In this document: piece after piece, positions 1-9,011 of the stretch
Layout: the number at the start of each line of letters is the position of its first letter
How positions within the stretch are numbered: position 1 is the first letter of the stretch
Assembly (NCBI GenBank): GCA_936943315.1
Contig: CAKZJM010000242.1
Span: 1 to 17,408 of the forward strand
Source: an uncultured Methylophilus sp.
Lineage (GTDB): Bacteria > Pseudomonadota > Gammaproteobacteria > Burkholderiales > Methylophilaceae
Length of the DNA: 17,408 nucleotides
Reading direction: 5' to 3'
Notes under the pieces: model-generated
What the model saw: only the letters and a program-made list of their open reading frames with translations
Told to the model about the DNA's origin: nothing
Databases searched by the model: none
Translations under genes and position numbers: made by a program

Positions 1-5
1 CCGTA

Positions 6-1310
6 TTACCGCGCCAACCGCTTTAGCCGGGCTGATGAAATCGAAACCTCATTCACAATCACCTGGGATGCTTTTCTGGCCTTACGTTTTTTCCACCACA
101 GATAGACGCCGGTGACCGAGAGCATGGCGACGACCAAGCCCATGACTGAAATCAAGACGCGGCCAGGCATCCCTAAAATGCGCCCGGAATGCAACGGAAA
201 TTGCGCTTGCACAATTAGATCGCCAGCCGTGCCTTGCCAGGGGATGCGCTTACCAACGTAATGCCCATCCAGCCCGTCGTAATATAAGCGCTTATGGCCT
301 GCTCCAGCCACGCCATGATCGGCATCGGGGCGGTAAAAGTCGACATTAAAGAGTTGATAAGCTGCGCTGTAGGAAATACGTCCGGCAGGTTCGTCCCACC
401 CCTGGATACGTGCGTCTTTCACAGCCACCTCCAGCACTTGCTCAAAATCCACTTTGGGTGGCGTTTGCTGCGATACCGGCAAGCGCGGACGTAAATCCGC
501 AGGGGTTGGTGTTAGCGTGAATGCCGATTGCATGACCGGCATGAATATCTCGCGACGCAGGTTGAGCGCCATGGCCGAAAAAGCCAGAATAATCAGCAAT
601 ATCCAGGTCCATAAGCCAAATGCCCGGTGCATATCAAAATAACGTTTGTGCTTGCTGCTGTTCCAGCGCATTTTCCATGCAGGCCACCATCGTTGCCAGA
701 CTGAAGCTTGGTTCACAGCATGTGTGGACTGCGCTTTATGCAACTTTGTGTGTGGTCTTTTGACTGACTTGGGGAGGGTCAGGTAAAAACCGACAAAGCT
801 ATCGATCAGCCAAATAATCGCTACCGCGCCCATGAGCCAAATCCCCCAGCGATCAATGCCCCACATTTCTGGCAGATGCAAGCTGTAATGCAGTTTGTAG
901 AGAAAAGAAACAGCATTCGTCCGGTCTATCGGCCAAACAGCGCCCCACTCGCGCTTGCCAAGCTCCTCACCGGTCACCGGGTCAACAAACACCTGATTAA
1001 ATTTAACAGGCTTGATACCATCTGGCGGGTTTGGCAATGGCCGGACACCAATCGCCAGCGTATGGCCCTCTTCTATACTCAGCGGGATTGAACTCACCTG
1101 CACCTGCGGATAGCGCTCAGCCACCTGCTTCGCTAAAAGCAAAGGGGACTGATGCATCCCGCTTGATTCACTATGCATCATTGCAGGGTTCAGCACCTCA
1201 TCCAGCTCATGGTCCCATGAAATGATGGCGCCAGTCAGGCCGGTGATTAACAGGAATAATGCGCTAGCCAGGCCTAAGCAGCGATGCACCAATAATAATG
1301 AAGAGCGCAA
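6..1310 (-). CDS. PepSY-associated transmembrane protein, putative siderophore-iron reductase type
   Basis: This is an integral inner-membrane protein of the PepSY_TM family (PiuB/FoxB-like), 434 residues. Four hydrophobic segments are visible: near the N terminus (about residues 8-30), about 150-178 after an HYSLHL motif, about 226-248 starting at a conserved HRAFG, and about 380-402 ending in WWKKRK. A large periplasmic PepSY-like region lies between the first two. Family members sit beside siderophore receptors and are thought to reduce or release iron from imported siderophores; that role is inferred here. There is no ATG. A TTG at 1310 has AGGG seven bases upstream, whereas the TTG at 1316 sits only 2 nt after the same AAGGG, so 1310 is preferred. 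It begins 18 bp after the stop of the upstream receptor gene, so the two are almost certainly cotranscribed. Confidence 0.88.
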   Translation of the reverse strand: MRSSLLLVHRCLGLASALFLLITGLTGAIISWDHELDEVLNPAMMHSESSGMHQSPLLLAKQVAERYPQVQVSSIPLSIEEGHTLAIGVRPLPNPPDGIKPVKFNQVFVDPVTGEELGKREWGAVWPIDRTNAVSFLYKLHYSLHLPEMWGIDRWGIWLMGAVAIIWLIDSFVGFYLTLPKSVKRPHTKLHKAQSTHAVNQASVWQRWWPAWKMRWNSSKHKRYFDMHRAFGLWTWILLIILAFSAMALNLRREIFMPVMQSAFTLTPTPADLRPRLPVSQQTPPKVDFEQVLEVAVKDARIQGWDEPAGRISYSAAYQLFNVDFYRPDADHGVAGAGHKRLYYDGLDGHYVGKRIPWQGTAGDLIVQAQFPLHSGRILGMPGRVLISVMGLVVAMLSVTGVYLWWKKRKARKASQVIVNEVSISSARLKRLAR

Positions 1311-1328
1311 ATTCAAATCCCTTAATCT

Positions 1329-3515
1329 TTAAAAGTCGAGTTGGGCGCTGACGGTGACTGTACGCGGCGCGCCAAGGACAAGATATCCATAGTTACCTGT
1401 ATCACTTGCTGCACCACCTGCTGAAGCCCAATAATCACGGTCTGTGACATTGTCTATACGACTACGCACAGTAAACAAATGGCCTTTGATTTCAGTCGCG
1501 TAGCGGGCACCGATATCCAGCCTGGTCCAACCGGGGAGGCGTTGAGTATTAGCCGCATTCGCATATACATGACCAGTGGTGATCACGCGCGCATCAAACG
1601 TTAAACCGGGTACCATAAATGCATCCCACTCCAATCCCAAGTTTGCTTGTCGATCCGGAATGCCTATCGTTTGTTTGTCTTCGCTCGCTGCGTTTCCTGT
1701 ATTTTTCTGCTTTGCATCCAGCCAGGTGACCCCGCCCAGTAAACGTAAACTTGGTGTGAGCTGACCATAAGTCATGAATTCAACCCCTTGATGCTCCTCT
1801 TTACCTTGTGAAGTGAACACATTCGCCGCATTGACGAAACCACGTGGTTTTTCTGTCGTAAAGTAGGCGGTCGTGACACGAATCTTACCGAAATCAAATT
1901 TCGCACCAACCTCTTTTTGTTTAGAGACGTATGGGGCAAGTGTTTGCCCTGGATTAGCGGCGGTTCCCGGTGCAGTAGCGCCTTGCGACAACCCTTCAAT
2001 GTAATTGGCATAGAGTGAAATACCATCCCAAGGCTTCACAACCGCGCCCAATACTGGACTTGATTTACTTTTGTCATAAGCGTTCATGAACACGCCACTG
2101 TAATTGTAAGTTGTAGCCGCGATTTCCTGGTGCCTTAACCCTAGCGTCAACAGTAGCTGATTGTTTAGTAAGGACAATGTATCCCCTAAAGCAATACTTC
2201 TCAGGATGGTTCTGCCCGTGGTGCTAGGATCGCTGAGTACACCTCCTCCACCCGCACTTGCCGAGGGCAAAGCGTAATAAGTGGGGGTATACAAATTAGT
2301 AGTTAATGAGCTGCCAAAAGCAAAAGCCGCTTTTTTCTCAAAGTGGTATAAGTTTGCGTTCAAAACAACGTCGTGGCTAATATTGTCGGTTTCAAACTTA
2401 CCCTTCAACCCCACTTCGCCAGTTCTGACTGAGTCTTCCCTGGTATTGTCAAATCTAAAAAAGGTACCGTTCCCGGTAGCGGAATTACTGACGGTAGAAT
2501 TAGCCAAAGAGTTTGCCTCATGTGACTCGCGGAAACCACCTGCAAAGTAGGCGGTGACCTTTTCTGTCAAATCGTATTCACCGCGCAAAGTACCGAAGGT
2601 GTCACGTTCGTTTGAATATGACCATGGCTGTGCCCAGTTGGAATCGCTTTTTGGTGCACGAGGGACACCTGTTGTCGCAGCAAGCGTGACGTTTGTACGC
2701 GTTTGCTTCAAATGATTATCCTGATAGCCGATATCCCCGGACAAGCGTAACTTCTCGCCGCGCCAGTCTAACGCCAGTGATACCAGATCCACTTCAGCAT
2801 GTTCTCTGTCAACCGCAGTACCACCATCCCGCTTGGACACGTTTAGTCGCACCCCTGCACTGTCATCCGGCCCGAAGCGTCTCGCCAAATCCGCCGAAAT
2901 GAGTTTCTGGTTTCCTGAACTCCAACCAGCATTCACGACGCTCAGTGGCTCATTGGGTGCTCGTTTTGGCAACAAAGAAATTGAGCCGCCAATCCCATCT
3001 CCGTTAGGACTGGAACCATTCAAGAATGCCGAAGCACCCCGCAATACTTCAACGCGTTCAAAAAGCTCTGCGGCAATATATTGCCTGGGCAATAAACCGT
3101 ACAAACCGTTATAGGCCACGCTATCTGAATACAATTGAAAGCCACGAATAAAATAAGATTCCTGGAAATTACCAAATCCACGCGCCACGCGGACCGAAGG
3201 ATCGTTCAGTAAAACATCGCCTACACTACGCGCTTGCTGATTCTGTATCAGCTCATTGGTATACGCATTGATTGAAAAAGGCGTATCCATGGCATCCTTA
3301 TTGCCAAGCACCCCAACCCGTCCACCTTTGGCAACCTGGCCGCCAGCATAAGGTTTCATTAGGCCTTTGGCATTCGCATCCGCTGAAGCATTCACCTTAA
3401 TTTCGTCCAGCGTTTCAACGCCAGACTCTGCCGTCTTACTCTCCTCCGCAACAGCGTGGTTGATAGAAAGAGCACATAGCACAGCAAAAGATAGTCTTTT
3501 AGGAGTGAATTTCAT
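1329..3515 (-). CDS. TonB-dependent siderophore receptor (substrate unknown)
   Basis: Outer-membrane gated porin for ferric siderophore uptake, 728 residues. The N terminus MKFTPKRLSF followed by a hydrophobic stretch is a signal peptide, cut probably after AVA at residue 23. A TonB-box-like stretch ETLDEIKVNA is at 34-43. The plug domain follows, with DVLLNDPSVRV, the RGF motif and FERVEVLRGASAFLNG, typical of the siderophore receptor family. The long rest is a beta-barrel ending in VSAQLDF with the terminal Phe needed for outer-membrane insertion. The reading frame is open 39 bases further up, but the ATG at 3515 has AGGA six bases upstream and begins the signal peptide, so it is chosen. 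The gene lies 63 bp downstream of another receptor with no promoter seen between them, suggesting one Fur-controlled transcript. The ligand cannot be assigned from sequence. Confidence 0.93.
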   Translation of the reverse strand: MKFTPKRLSFAVLCALSINHAVAEESKTAESGVETLDEIKVNASADANAKGLMKPYAGGQVAKGGRVGVLGNKDAMDTPFSINAYTNELIQNQQARSVGDVLLNDPSVRVARGFGNFQESYFIRGFQLYSDSVAYNGLYGLLPRQYIAAELFERVEVLRGASAFLNGSSPNGDGIGGSISLLPKRAPNEPLSVVNAGWSSGNQKLISADLARRFGPDDSAGVRLNVSKRDGGTAVDREHAEVDLVSLALDWRGEKLRLSGDIGYQDNHLKQTRTNVTLAATTGVPRAPKSDSNWAQPWSYSNERDTFGTLRGEYDLTEKVTAYFAGGFRESHEANSLANSTVSNSATGNGTFFRFDNTREDSVRTGEVGLKGKFETDNISHDVVLNANLYHFEKKAAFAFGSSLTTNLYTPTYYALPSASAGGGGVLSDPSTTGRTILRSIALGDTLSLLNNQLLLTLGLRHQEIAATTYNYSGVFMNAYDKSKSSPVLGAVVKPWDGISLYANYIEGLSQGATAPGTAANPGQTLAPYVSKQKEVGAKFDFGKIRVTTAYFTTEKPRGFVNAANVFTSQGKEEHQGVEFMTYGQLTPSLRLLGGVTWLDAKQKNTGNAASEDKQTIGIPDRQANLGLEWDAFMVPGLTFDARVITTGHVYANAANTQRLPGWTRLDIGARYATEIKGHLFTVRSRIDNVTDRDYWASAGGAASDTGNYGYLVLGAPRTVTVSAQLDF

Positions 3516-3578
3516 GATTGATCCTGATGTGATTAAACCGGGCGATAGCGCCATGTCATCCGTGATTGCACGATGCGG

Positions 3579-5672
3579 CTAGAACTTGTAATTGGCAGAA
3601 AGAACAGCATTTTGACGCTCACCGTATCCACAATCCTGGCCAACGCCACGGCACCAGGAAATAAACTCTTTATCGGCAATGTTTCTAATGGTGGCCCGCA
3701 CATCCCATGGGCCATGAGAGTAACCGACCATCGCATCGAACAAAGTCACCGCATCAATCCTGGGGGCTCCGCCGCCACCAACAATGTCGCCGATATACCG
3801 CGTACCGGCTCCGATACGCCAATGCTCGTTAATACGGTATTGCGCCCAGGCTGAACCAAACTTTTCAGCGACGGCAGACAGGCGGATTTTTGTGGTGTCG
3901 TTGAACACATTCATATGGGTGTAATTACCCAGCAGCTCCCAATCCCCAATACGATGTTTGGCCTCCAGCTCCCAGCCTCTGCTCAGCGCACCCGCTTGTT
4001 GCAGCCCGCCAGGTGTATTGCCCTGAAGCACACGGTTTTGCTGTTCAATCTCAAACCAGGCAAAAGCCATAGAAGTATTGCTGTCAGGAGAGAGAAATTT
4101 CACCCCGGCCTCACGCTGCTCGCCTTCCGTCGGCTTTAACACACCACCTGCACCATCCGTCCCCAAATTGGGAACAAAGGCCTCGGCGTAATTCACATAA
4201 GGTGAAATTCCGTTATCAAAACGGTACATCAAGCCTAACCGCCCTGTAGTGACCGAATTACGCGAGACAACATCTGGCGTGGCACCCACCTTGAGTAGCG
4301 TATTGGTCGCATGGTCGCGACGGATGGCGCCGGAGACAACCCATGGCCCCCATTCCATATGGTCGGTCAGGTAAAAGCCTGTCTGCACAATTTTGTTGTT
4401 ATCGCGCTCTGCGCCTGCCAGAGCACCGTAATCAACATTCCCGTATACGGGGTTATAAACATTGATACCAAATGCAGAGGTTGTGGAGGTGTAGTTACTT
4501 TCAGTCCACAAGGCGTCCTGATAATCCATGCCTAGCGACACCAAATGCTTTGTCGGCCCCAAAACAAAATCACCTTGCAAACGGGTATCGCTTGAAAACA
4601 CGTTAGTACTGCGGTCTGCCGCATGAATGGTGCGTTGTATATTACCCGCGCTATCCGGGTTAGCCCCGACGCGGGTCCAGTGCTCTCGAGTGATGGTGTC
4701 TGAGTTCACTTTTCGCAGATTTGCGATGAACTTGATCTGATTAGTAATCGCTTGATCGACAAACAGCGAGACTTCGTCCTTTTTGGTGTCATAGCGGTCC
4801 CAGCCAGGCTCACCCACAAACGTTTTGCTGGATATTTGACCTAAAGGTCCGGGGAGTATGGTTCCGCGGGATGGCAAGAACTGTGCTGACACCGTGCTAT
4901 CAATTTCCTGATGCACATATTGCATGGTGATACTGGTTTTATCGCTGGGCCGCCAAGTCACTGAGGGCATCACAGCCAGGGCATCGTCATTGACGTGATC
5001 GACCTGAGTACCACTGTCGCGCTTCAATGCCACCAGACGATATAACCACTCGCCATCTTCAGTCAGCGGCCCGGTAAAATCGATACCAACCTGCTTACGG
5101 TCATACATCCCATATTGCAGATTGATTTCGCGAGAAGCCTCTTTTTTGGGGCGTTTAGAGACGGCATTCACAATCCCACCCAAATCTGACTGACCAAACA
5201 CCGAGGAAGAAGGCCCCTTCAATACTTCAATCCGCTCCAGCAGATAGATATCAGTTCTGGTGTTATTGTAAGAGCCATACAAATTACGCAGGCCATCTTG
5301 AAACATCGATGGATTCAACCCGCGGACAGAAGCCGAGTCGATTCTGGTATCAAACCCAAAATTACCGGCATAAACCCCCGCGCTATAAGTCAAGGCATCC
5401 TGAATATTCAAAGCGCCCATCTCACGCGCCTGCTCAACATCCACCACCGTCACAGACTGCGGCGTATCTTGCACCGGGACGGGGCTTTTCCCTACTGAGG
5501 TCGCACGGTCTTGCGTAATAAACTTGTCTTTTTTGCCGCTCTTTTTAGCGCTTACAGACACCTCAGGCAAGGTGTCTGTTTCAGCTTTGGAAGATTCTTC
5601 AGCGCCAATAGAAACGGATGGAAAAGCCAGCGCCAATGCCAGCGGGATCGCAGGGATACGAAACGAATACAT
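3579..5672 (-). CDS. TonB-dependent siderophore receptor, FhuA-like (hydroxamate type likely)
   Basis: Outer-membrane receptor of 697 residues. Signal peptide about 1-24 (cleavage near SIGA/EES), TonB-box-like TLPEVSVSA at 34-42, then a plug with VQDTPQSVTVVD, ASVRGLNPSMFQDGL and LERIEVLKGPSSSVFGQ. The barrel ends in a Phe. Near the C terminus a Cys pair in the context DKEFISWCRG...DCGYGER matches the ferrichrome receptor (FhuA) group, so a hydroxamate siderophore is the best guess, not proof. An in-frame TTG lies 6 bases upstream of the ATG, but GGAG is placed 7 bases before the ATG at 5672 and almost touches the TTG, so the ATG is used. It is preceded by a Fur-box promoter and a copy of the shared leader element that can sequester this Shine-Dalgarno sequence. 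It is first gene of a unit with the next receptor and a PepSY protein. Confidence 0.94.
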   Translation of the reverse strand: MYSFRIPAIPLALALAFPSVSIGAEESSKAETDTLPEVSVSAKKSGKKDKFITQDRATSVGKSPVPVQDTPQSVTVVDVEQAREMGALNIQDALTYSAGVYAGNFGFDTRIDSASVRGLNPSMFQDGLRNLYGSYNNTRTDIYLLERIEVLKGPSSSVFGQSDLGGIVNAVSKRPKKEASREINLQYGMYDRKQVGIDFTGPLTEDGEWLYRLVALKRDSGTQVDHVNDDALAVMPSVTWRPSDKTSITMQYVHQEIDSTVSAQFLPSRGTILPGPLGQISSKTFVGEPGWDRYDTKKDEVSLFVDQAITNQIKFIANLRKVNSDTITREHWTRVGANPDSAGNIQRTIHAADRSTNVFSSDTRLQGDFVLGPTKHLVSLGMDYQDALWTESNYTSTTSAFGINVYNPVYGNVDYGALAGAERDNNKIVQTGFYLTDHMEWGPWVVSGAIRRDHATNTLLKVGATPDVVSRNSVTTGRLGLMYRFDNGISPYVNYAEAFVPNLGTDGAGGVLKPTEGEQREAGVKFLSPDSNTSMAFAWFEIEQQNRVLQGNTPGGLQQAGALSRGWELEAKHRIGDWELLGNYTHMNVFNDTTKIRLSAVAEKFGSAWAQYRINEHWRIGAGTRYIGDIVGGGGAPRIDAVTLFDAMVGYSHGPWDVRATIRNIADKEFISWCRGVGQDCGYGERQNAVLSANYKF

Positions 5673-5678
5673 ACACAA

Positions 5679-5727
5679 ACTCCAGTAAATTGATTGCTGG
5701 CTACTGGAATGTGTCGTTGGCTTGCAA
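5679..5727 (-). promoter_or_regulatory. Shared leader element, copy 1 (upstream of FhuA-like receptor)
   Basis: On the minus strand this leader has GCAAGCCAACGA, then CATTCCA, then GTAGCCAGC, and then the Shine-Dalgarno region. Conserved core 5696-5721. The arm ATTCCAGTA (5702-5710) can pair with TACTGGAGT (5679-5687), eight Watson-Crick pairs and one G-U, burying the GGAG of the receptor gene. The same blocks recur at about 8076-8108 and 13470-13500. A nine-codon reading frame TTG-CAA-GCC-AAC...TAG (5701-5727) also crosses the element. Confidence 0.6.
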
Positions 5728-5741
5728 TTTGATCAATCAAT

Positions 5742-5760
5742 AATGATAACAATTCTCATT
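5742..5760. promoter_or_regulatory. Fur box
   Basis: The 19-bp sequence AATGATAACAATTCTCATT is an inverted repeat of 8-bp arms about a CAA centre with one mismatch. It closely resembles the Fur consensus and the perfect copy at 8120-8138. It overlaps the predicted -10 element of the receptor promoter, so iron-loaded Fur would block transcription. Confidence 0.85.
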
Positions 5761-5771
5761 ATTTAATTCAA
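5743..5771 (-). promoter_or_regulatory. Predicted sigma-70 promoter for receptor-receptor-PepSY unit
   Basis: On the minus strand there is TTGAAT (5766-5771), a 17-base spacer, and TATCAT (5743-5748). The spacing and -10 hexamer are identical to those of the promoter at 8121-8149, and both -10 boxes lie inside a Fur box. Start of transcription would be just upstream of the leader element. Confidence 0.6.
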
Positions 5772-5815
5772 CAAATTACCGAGTTAATGTATTGACGGCA
5801 ATAAAACGAGGCGAA

Positions 5816-5852
5816 AAAACAAAACCCTGCCAGATAAGCAGGGTTTTGTTTT
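5816..5852 (-). terminator. Strong rho-independent terminator, possibly bidirectional
   Basis: A perfect 15-bp inverted repeat (AAAACAAAACCCTGC and its complement) surrounds a 7-base loop at 5831-5837. The core of the stem is GC-rich and on the minus strand it is followed by a run of T with one G. It lies 31 bp after the stop of the frameshifted receptor gene and upstream of the next Fur promoter, so it separates the two transcription units. Confidence 0.9.
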
Positions 5853-5883
5853 CATCGGCACAACTACTGGCTGACAGCCAACA

Positions 5884-8053
5884 CTAATACTTCCAAGTGA
5901 GCGTAGCGATGGCACTGGCTGGCGCTGCGTAATAGGCTTGACCGGCGCTGGCATATCTTAAACTTGACAGGTACTTTTCGTTGGTCACGTTATAAAGGTT
6001 AATCGCGGCATCCCAATGCTGATCAATCTTATAATTGGCCATCAGGTTTAAGACGGCGTAGCTGCCTTGTTTGTAGCGGATAGAATCCCCGTTTAATGCG
6101 ATATCTACATGCGTTTCACTCTGCCAGTTGACGCTGCCACCGACTTTCAGATTTTCAACAAACGGCACCTTGTAAACGGTCGTCAGATGCAAAAGATGGG
6201 TTTACATTCTGATCATTGTCCCCCTTGATGCTCATCAATCGGGTGTAACCAGCATTCATACTCAAACGCTCACTGACCTCACCGGACACATCAAACTCAT
6301 AGCCTTTGGTCGTGGCTTGAATACCTTCATAAGTGTTGATAATGCTTCCATTAAAAGACGCGGTTCCAATGGACTGTGCCTGATTCTCCTGCTCGGTTCT
6401 AAACAACGAAAAGGTGCTATTCAACCTTTTGTTAAACCACTCACTTTTAACCCCGGCCTCATAGTTTTTGCCTTTTAAAGGGGCAATGACTTTCAAGTTT
6501 GGACCCCGTTCTACCTGAGGCCTGTAGATACCGGTGTAACTGGCATATAGAGAATGCACCTCATTTAAGTCGTACACGGCTCCCGCATAAGGTGTGAGCT
6601 TGTTGTTTTCCTTGGCTATTTGATCAGTACCATAAGCAACGCCTTGTAGCTCATAGCTAAGCAAACTACCGCCCACCGTGACTTTTAAAGCATCCGTTGG
6701 GTTTAGCTTAGCCGCTGTATAAAGATTGGTAATGGTATTCTGGTAATCAGAGCTTTTACTTTTAGGGCCAAAGCTGGGCATTGGAAACTCGCCCAAATCA
6801 TCAAAGCTGCTCACAAAGACATCGCCCAGGGTATCACCCGTGCGGGAGTACTCTTTCATATAAGACTTGCTCCAGGTCGCCCCCACAACCAGTTCATGCT
6901 TACGGCCACCCAGCTCAAAAGGACCGTTGGCATAAATATCAGCCACATGGTCTTTGGTTTGAAAGCTGTAAATGTAAGGATAGCTGGTATAGGAACCTAA
7001 CCCGGTCGCACGGTTTTCGTAACCATCAACGTAGTTATAACGGCCTTCAGAGGCGGTATCTTTGTGGGTTAACTGCGCTTTGACTTTCCAGTCGTTATTA
7101 AAATAATGGGTCAGTTCGGCGAAGCTTATGTGGGTGCCCACTCTCATGTAGGCCCAGTCTGTGGCGGGGGAGTCAGATACTTTGTAATGACGCTTGCTAC
7201 CATCGGAATACAACAGTGGCAAACTGCCAAAGTTATTGCCACTGGAATCATTCTTCTGATAAGTGTGGCCAATCGCCAGGTTGGTGTTCTCACTTAAGTC
7301 CGCTTCAATCACGCCATACGCCACATTTCTTTCATTGCTGTAGCGGTCAAGGTAAGAATTTCGATTTTGGTTCGCCACCACCAATCGCCCACGCACACTA
7401 CCGTCTGCATTAAGCGGGCCTGAGACATCGGCATCCAGACGACGATTATCCCAAGAGCCTAAAGAAGCATTCGCCTTTACCTGGAAGACGCTCGTAGGAC
7501 GTTTGCGAATGAAGTTAATGGTGGCAGAAGGGTTGCCGGTCCCCGCCAACAAACCATTGGCACCCCGTAACACTTCGATACGGTCATACACAGCCACATC
7601 CAAATCACCATAGTTGGTACCACTAAAACTGATCGGTGAATTCAGGCCATCAATTTGAAAGCTGGTGATGTTCAACCCACGCGCCGTATATTCAGTCCGG
7701 TCTGTCTCAAACTGCTCAACCTTAATTCCAGTGGCGTACGACAGCGCATCATTGACGGTTAACACCCGAAAATCATCTAGCTGCTCACGGGTAATGACAG
7801 AAATAGATTGAGGTGTTTCGCGGATACTCGTATTTAAACGCGTCGCCGTTGAAGTGGAGTTCACTGTATAAGACTTCGTTTTTTCTGAAGGCTGATTCTT
7901 TTCCAACTTAGAGGTCACCTTCACCTCGGGCAAAGATTCAACATCTTCTGTGGGCACCGCGTCTGCGGCATATCCAACATAAGGCATAGCCAGCACGACG
8001 GCTGCTAAAAGGTGACGACGACGAAATGAATGTAATAATTGTGAACTGCGCAC
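5884..8053 (-). pseudogene. TonB-dependent siderophore receptor (FhuE/FpvA-like), disrupted by a frameshift
   Basis: The first reading frame (8053 to 6155) encodes 632 residues: signal peptide about 1-29, TonB-box-like LPEVKVTS at 41-48, plug with RETPQSISVITREQL, YTARGLNI, DRIEVLRGANGLLAGTGNPSATINFIRKRP, and most of the barrel. After NVNPSF the frame leaves family similarity and stops at 6155. The missing barrel end, LTTVYKVPF...NWQSETH...TWKY, is in another frame at 6192-5884. The junction near 6186-6197 has only a T4 run. Related receptors usually carry a PR-x-x-x-K segment just before the LxTTY strand; it is absent, so a small deletion is more likely than a single-base miscall. Start is GTG with AGGGGAG about 5 bases upstream. 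The truncated product would lack the last strands and terminal aromatic residue needed for assembly. A Fur promoter and leader element remain intact. Confidence 0.82.
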
Positions 8054-8057
8054 GAGA

Positions 8058-8110
8058 CTCCCCTGTAGATAAACTGCTGGCTACAAGAGTGATAACTCGT
8101 TGGCTTGCAC
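8058..8110 (-). promoter_or_regulatory. Shared leader element, copy 2 (upstream of disrupted receptor)
   Basis: Minus strand: GTGCAAGCCAACGAG, then CACTCTT, then GTAGCCAGC, core 8076-8104. The arm CTCTTGTAG (8081-8089) can pair with CTACAGGGG (8060-8068), nine pairs including two G-U, occluding the AGGGGAG ribosome binding site. Relative to copy 1 one stem pair changes from A-U to U-A, and others between C-G and U-G, so pairing is kept while sequence changes. A ten-codon frame GTG-CAA-GCC-AAC-GAG...TAG (8081-8110) crosses it. Confidence 0.6.
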
Positions 8111-8119
8111 TAAGCCTTA

Positions 8120-8138
8120 AATGATAACAATTATCATT
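8120..8138. promoter_or_regulatory. Fur box
   Basis: AATGATAACAATTATCATT is a perfect inverted repeat with 8-bp arms around CAA, a near-ideal Fur operator. It lies between hmuV and the disrupted receptor and overlaps the receptor -10 element. Confidence 0.9.
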
Positions 8139-8149
8139 TACTACATCAA
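8121..8149 (-). promoter_or_regulatory. Predicted sigma-70 promoter for the disrupted receptor
   Basis: On the minus strand TTGATG (8144-8149), 17-base spacer, TATCAT (8121-8126). The -10 box is inside the Fur operator, giving iron repression. The arrangement matches the promoter at 5743-5771. Confidence 0.6.
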
Positions 8150-8200
8150 GAGTGATATTTATACAGAATTGTATCCATTCAGAAACATATCAATGCACAA

Positions 8201-8227
8201 CCTTAAGCAGCCAGCGTCTGCTTAAGG
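8201..8227. repeat. 10-bp perfect inverted repeat over the hmuV stop codon
   Basis: CCTTAAGCAG and its exact complement flank a 7-base loop (8211-8217). The hmuV stop codon is inside the stem. No run of T follows on the minus strand, so this is an imperfect terminator candidate or a 3'-end mRNA-stabilising hairpin at the end of the heme operon. Confidence 0.6.
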
Positions 8228-9009
8228 CTAGGCGCCACGATCATCTGCCCTTCGTCCGTCATGGCACTAGACAATCGCACCTCATACAGCGCTTCGAGCA
8301 ACGGTAGTGTGACATGCGCGGTTTGATAATCGCCCACCAAGCTGCCGTGCTTGATCAATATCAGCCGTCCAAAACTTTGCAGGGCCTGGTTAATGTCATG
8401 CAGAATAGACACAATGGCATGCCCGCGTTGGGACGCGAAGGTTTTCATCGCGTCCATTAATTCAAACTGCAAACCTGGGTCAAGCGCGGCCAGAGGTTCA
8501 TCTACCAGCAGCAGGCCTTGCTCTGCATCCCACAGTTGGGCAAATACTCTTGCCATATGAACACGGGCTTTTTCACCACCGGACAAGGTATCAAACCGGC
8601 GGCCCAATAAGTGTTGGGCGCAGGCGTGTTCGGCGGCCTGTTGCACGATGTTGTTCAAATGCGGGTCAAGTGTGCGGGCGACACGGCCAAGGCCGATGAC
8701 AAGCTCAACAGGCAGGCCAAAAGCCACTTCGTGCGATTGCGGCAAGAGGGCACGGCGCCGGCTTAACTCAGGTAACGGCCACTCATGTAGAGAGCGCTGT
8801 TCAAACTCCGCTTGCCCACCTGCGACGGCCAGCTCGCGCGCCAACAGTTTAAGCAGGGTAGACTTACCTGCACCACTTGGCCCCAGGATGGCGACCTGCT
8901 CGCCGGGACGGATGGAGAGGGTAAAAGGGCCAAATTGACGCTTACCAAGCAACACCGTTGCCCGGTTTAAGGCGAGTAACTGGACTGGTAAGTTGTTCAA
9001 GCTGGACAT
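8203..9009 (-). CDS. hmuV: Heme ABC transporter ATP-binding protein HmuV
   Basis: Cytoplasmic ATPase that powers heme (or ferric siderophore) import through HmuU, 268 residues. Visible motifs in order: Walker A GPSGAGKST at 43-51, Q-loop Gln91 (LLPQSHEV), signature LSGGE at 142-146, Walker B LLLVDE at 166-171 with catalytic Glu, D-loop, and H-loop His204 (SILHDINQA). Length fits the HmuV/FecE group of binding-protein-dependent importers. It is the last gene of the hugZ-hmuSTUV unit, starting 2 bp after the hmuU stop, so translational coupling is likely. Its stop codon is inside a perfect hairpin. Assignment to heme rather than another iron chelate rests mainly on hmuS and hugZ upstream. Confidence 0.93.
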   Translation of the reverse strand: MSSLNNLPVQLLALNRATVLLGKRQFGPFTLSIRPGEQVAILGPSGAGKSTLLKLLARELAVAGGQAEFEQRSLHEWPLPELSRRRALLPQSHEVAFGLPVELVIGLGRVARTLDPHLNNIVQQAAEHACAQHLLGRRFDTLSGGEKARVHMARVFAQLWDAEQGLLLVDEPLAALDPGLQFELMDAMKTFASQRGHAIVSILHDINQALQSFGRLILIKHGSLVGDYQTAHVTLPLLEALYEVRLSSAMTDEGQMIVAPSLKQTLAA

Positions 9010-9011
9010 GG

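Noticed and set aside
5884..6192. A separate 102-residue gene
   Set aside because: Its sequence is the C-terminal barrel of the receptor upstream in another frame; it is a fragment of one broken gene.
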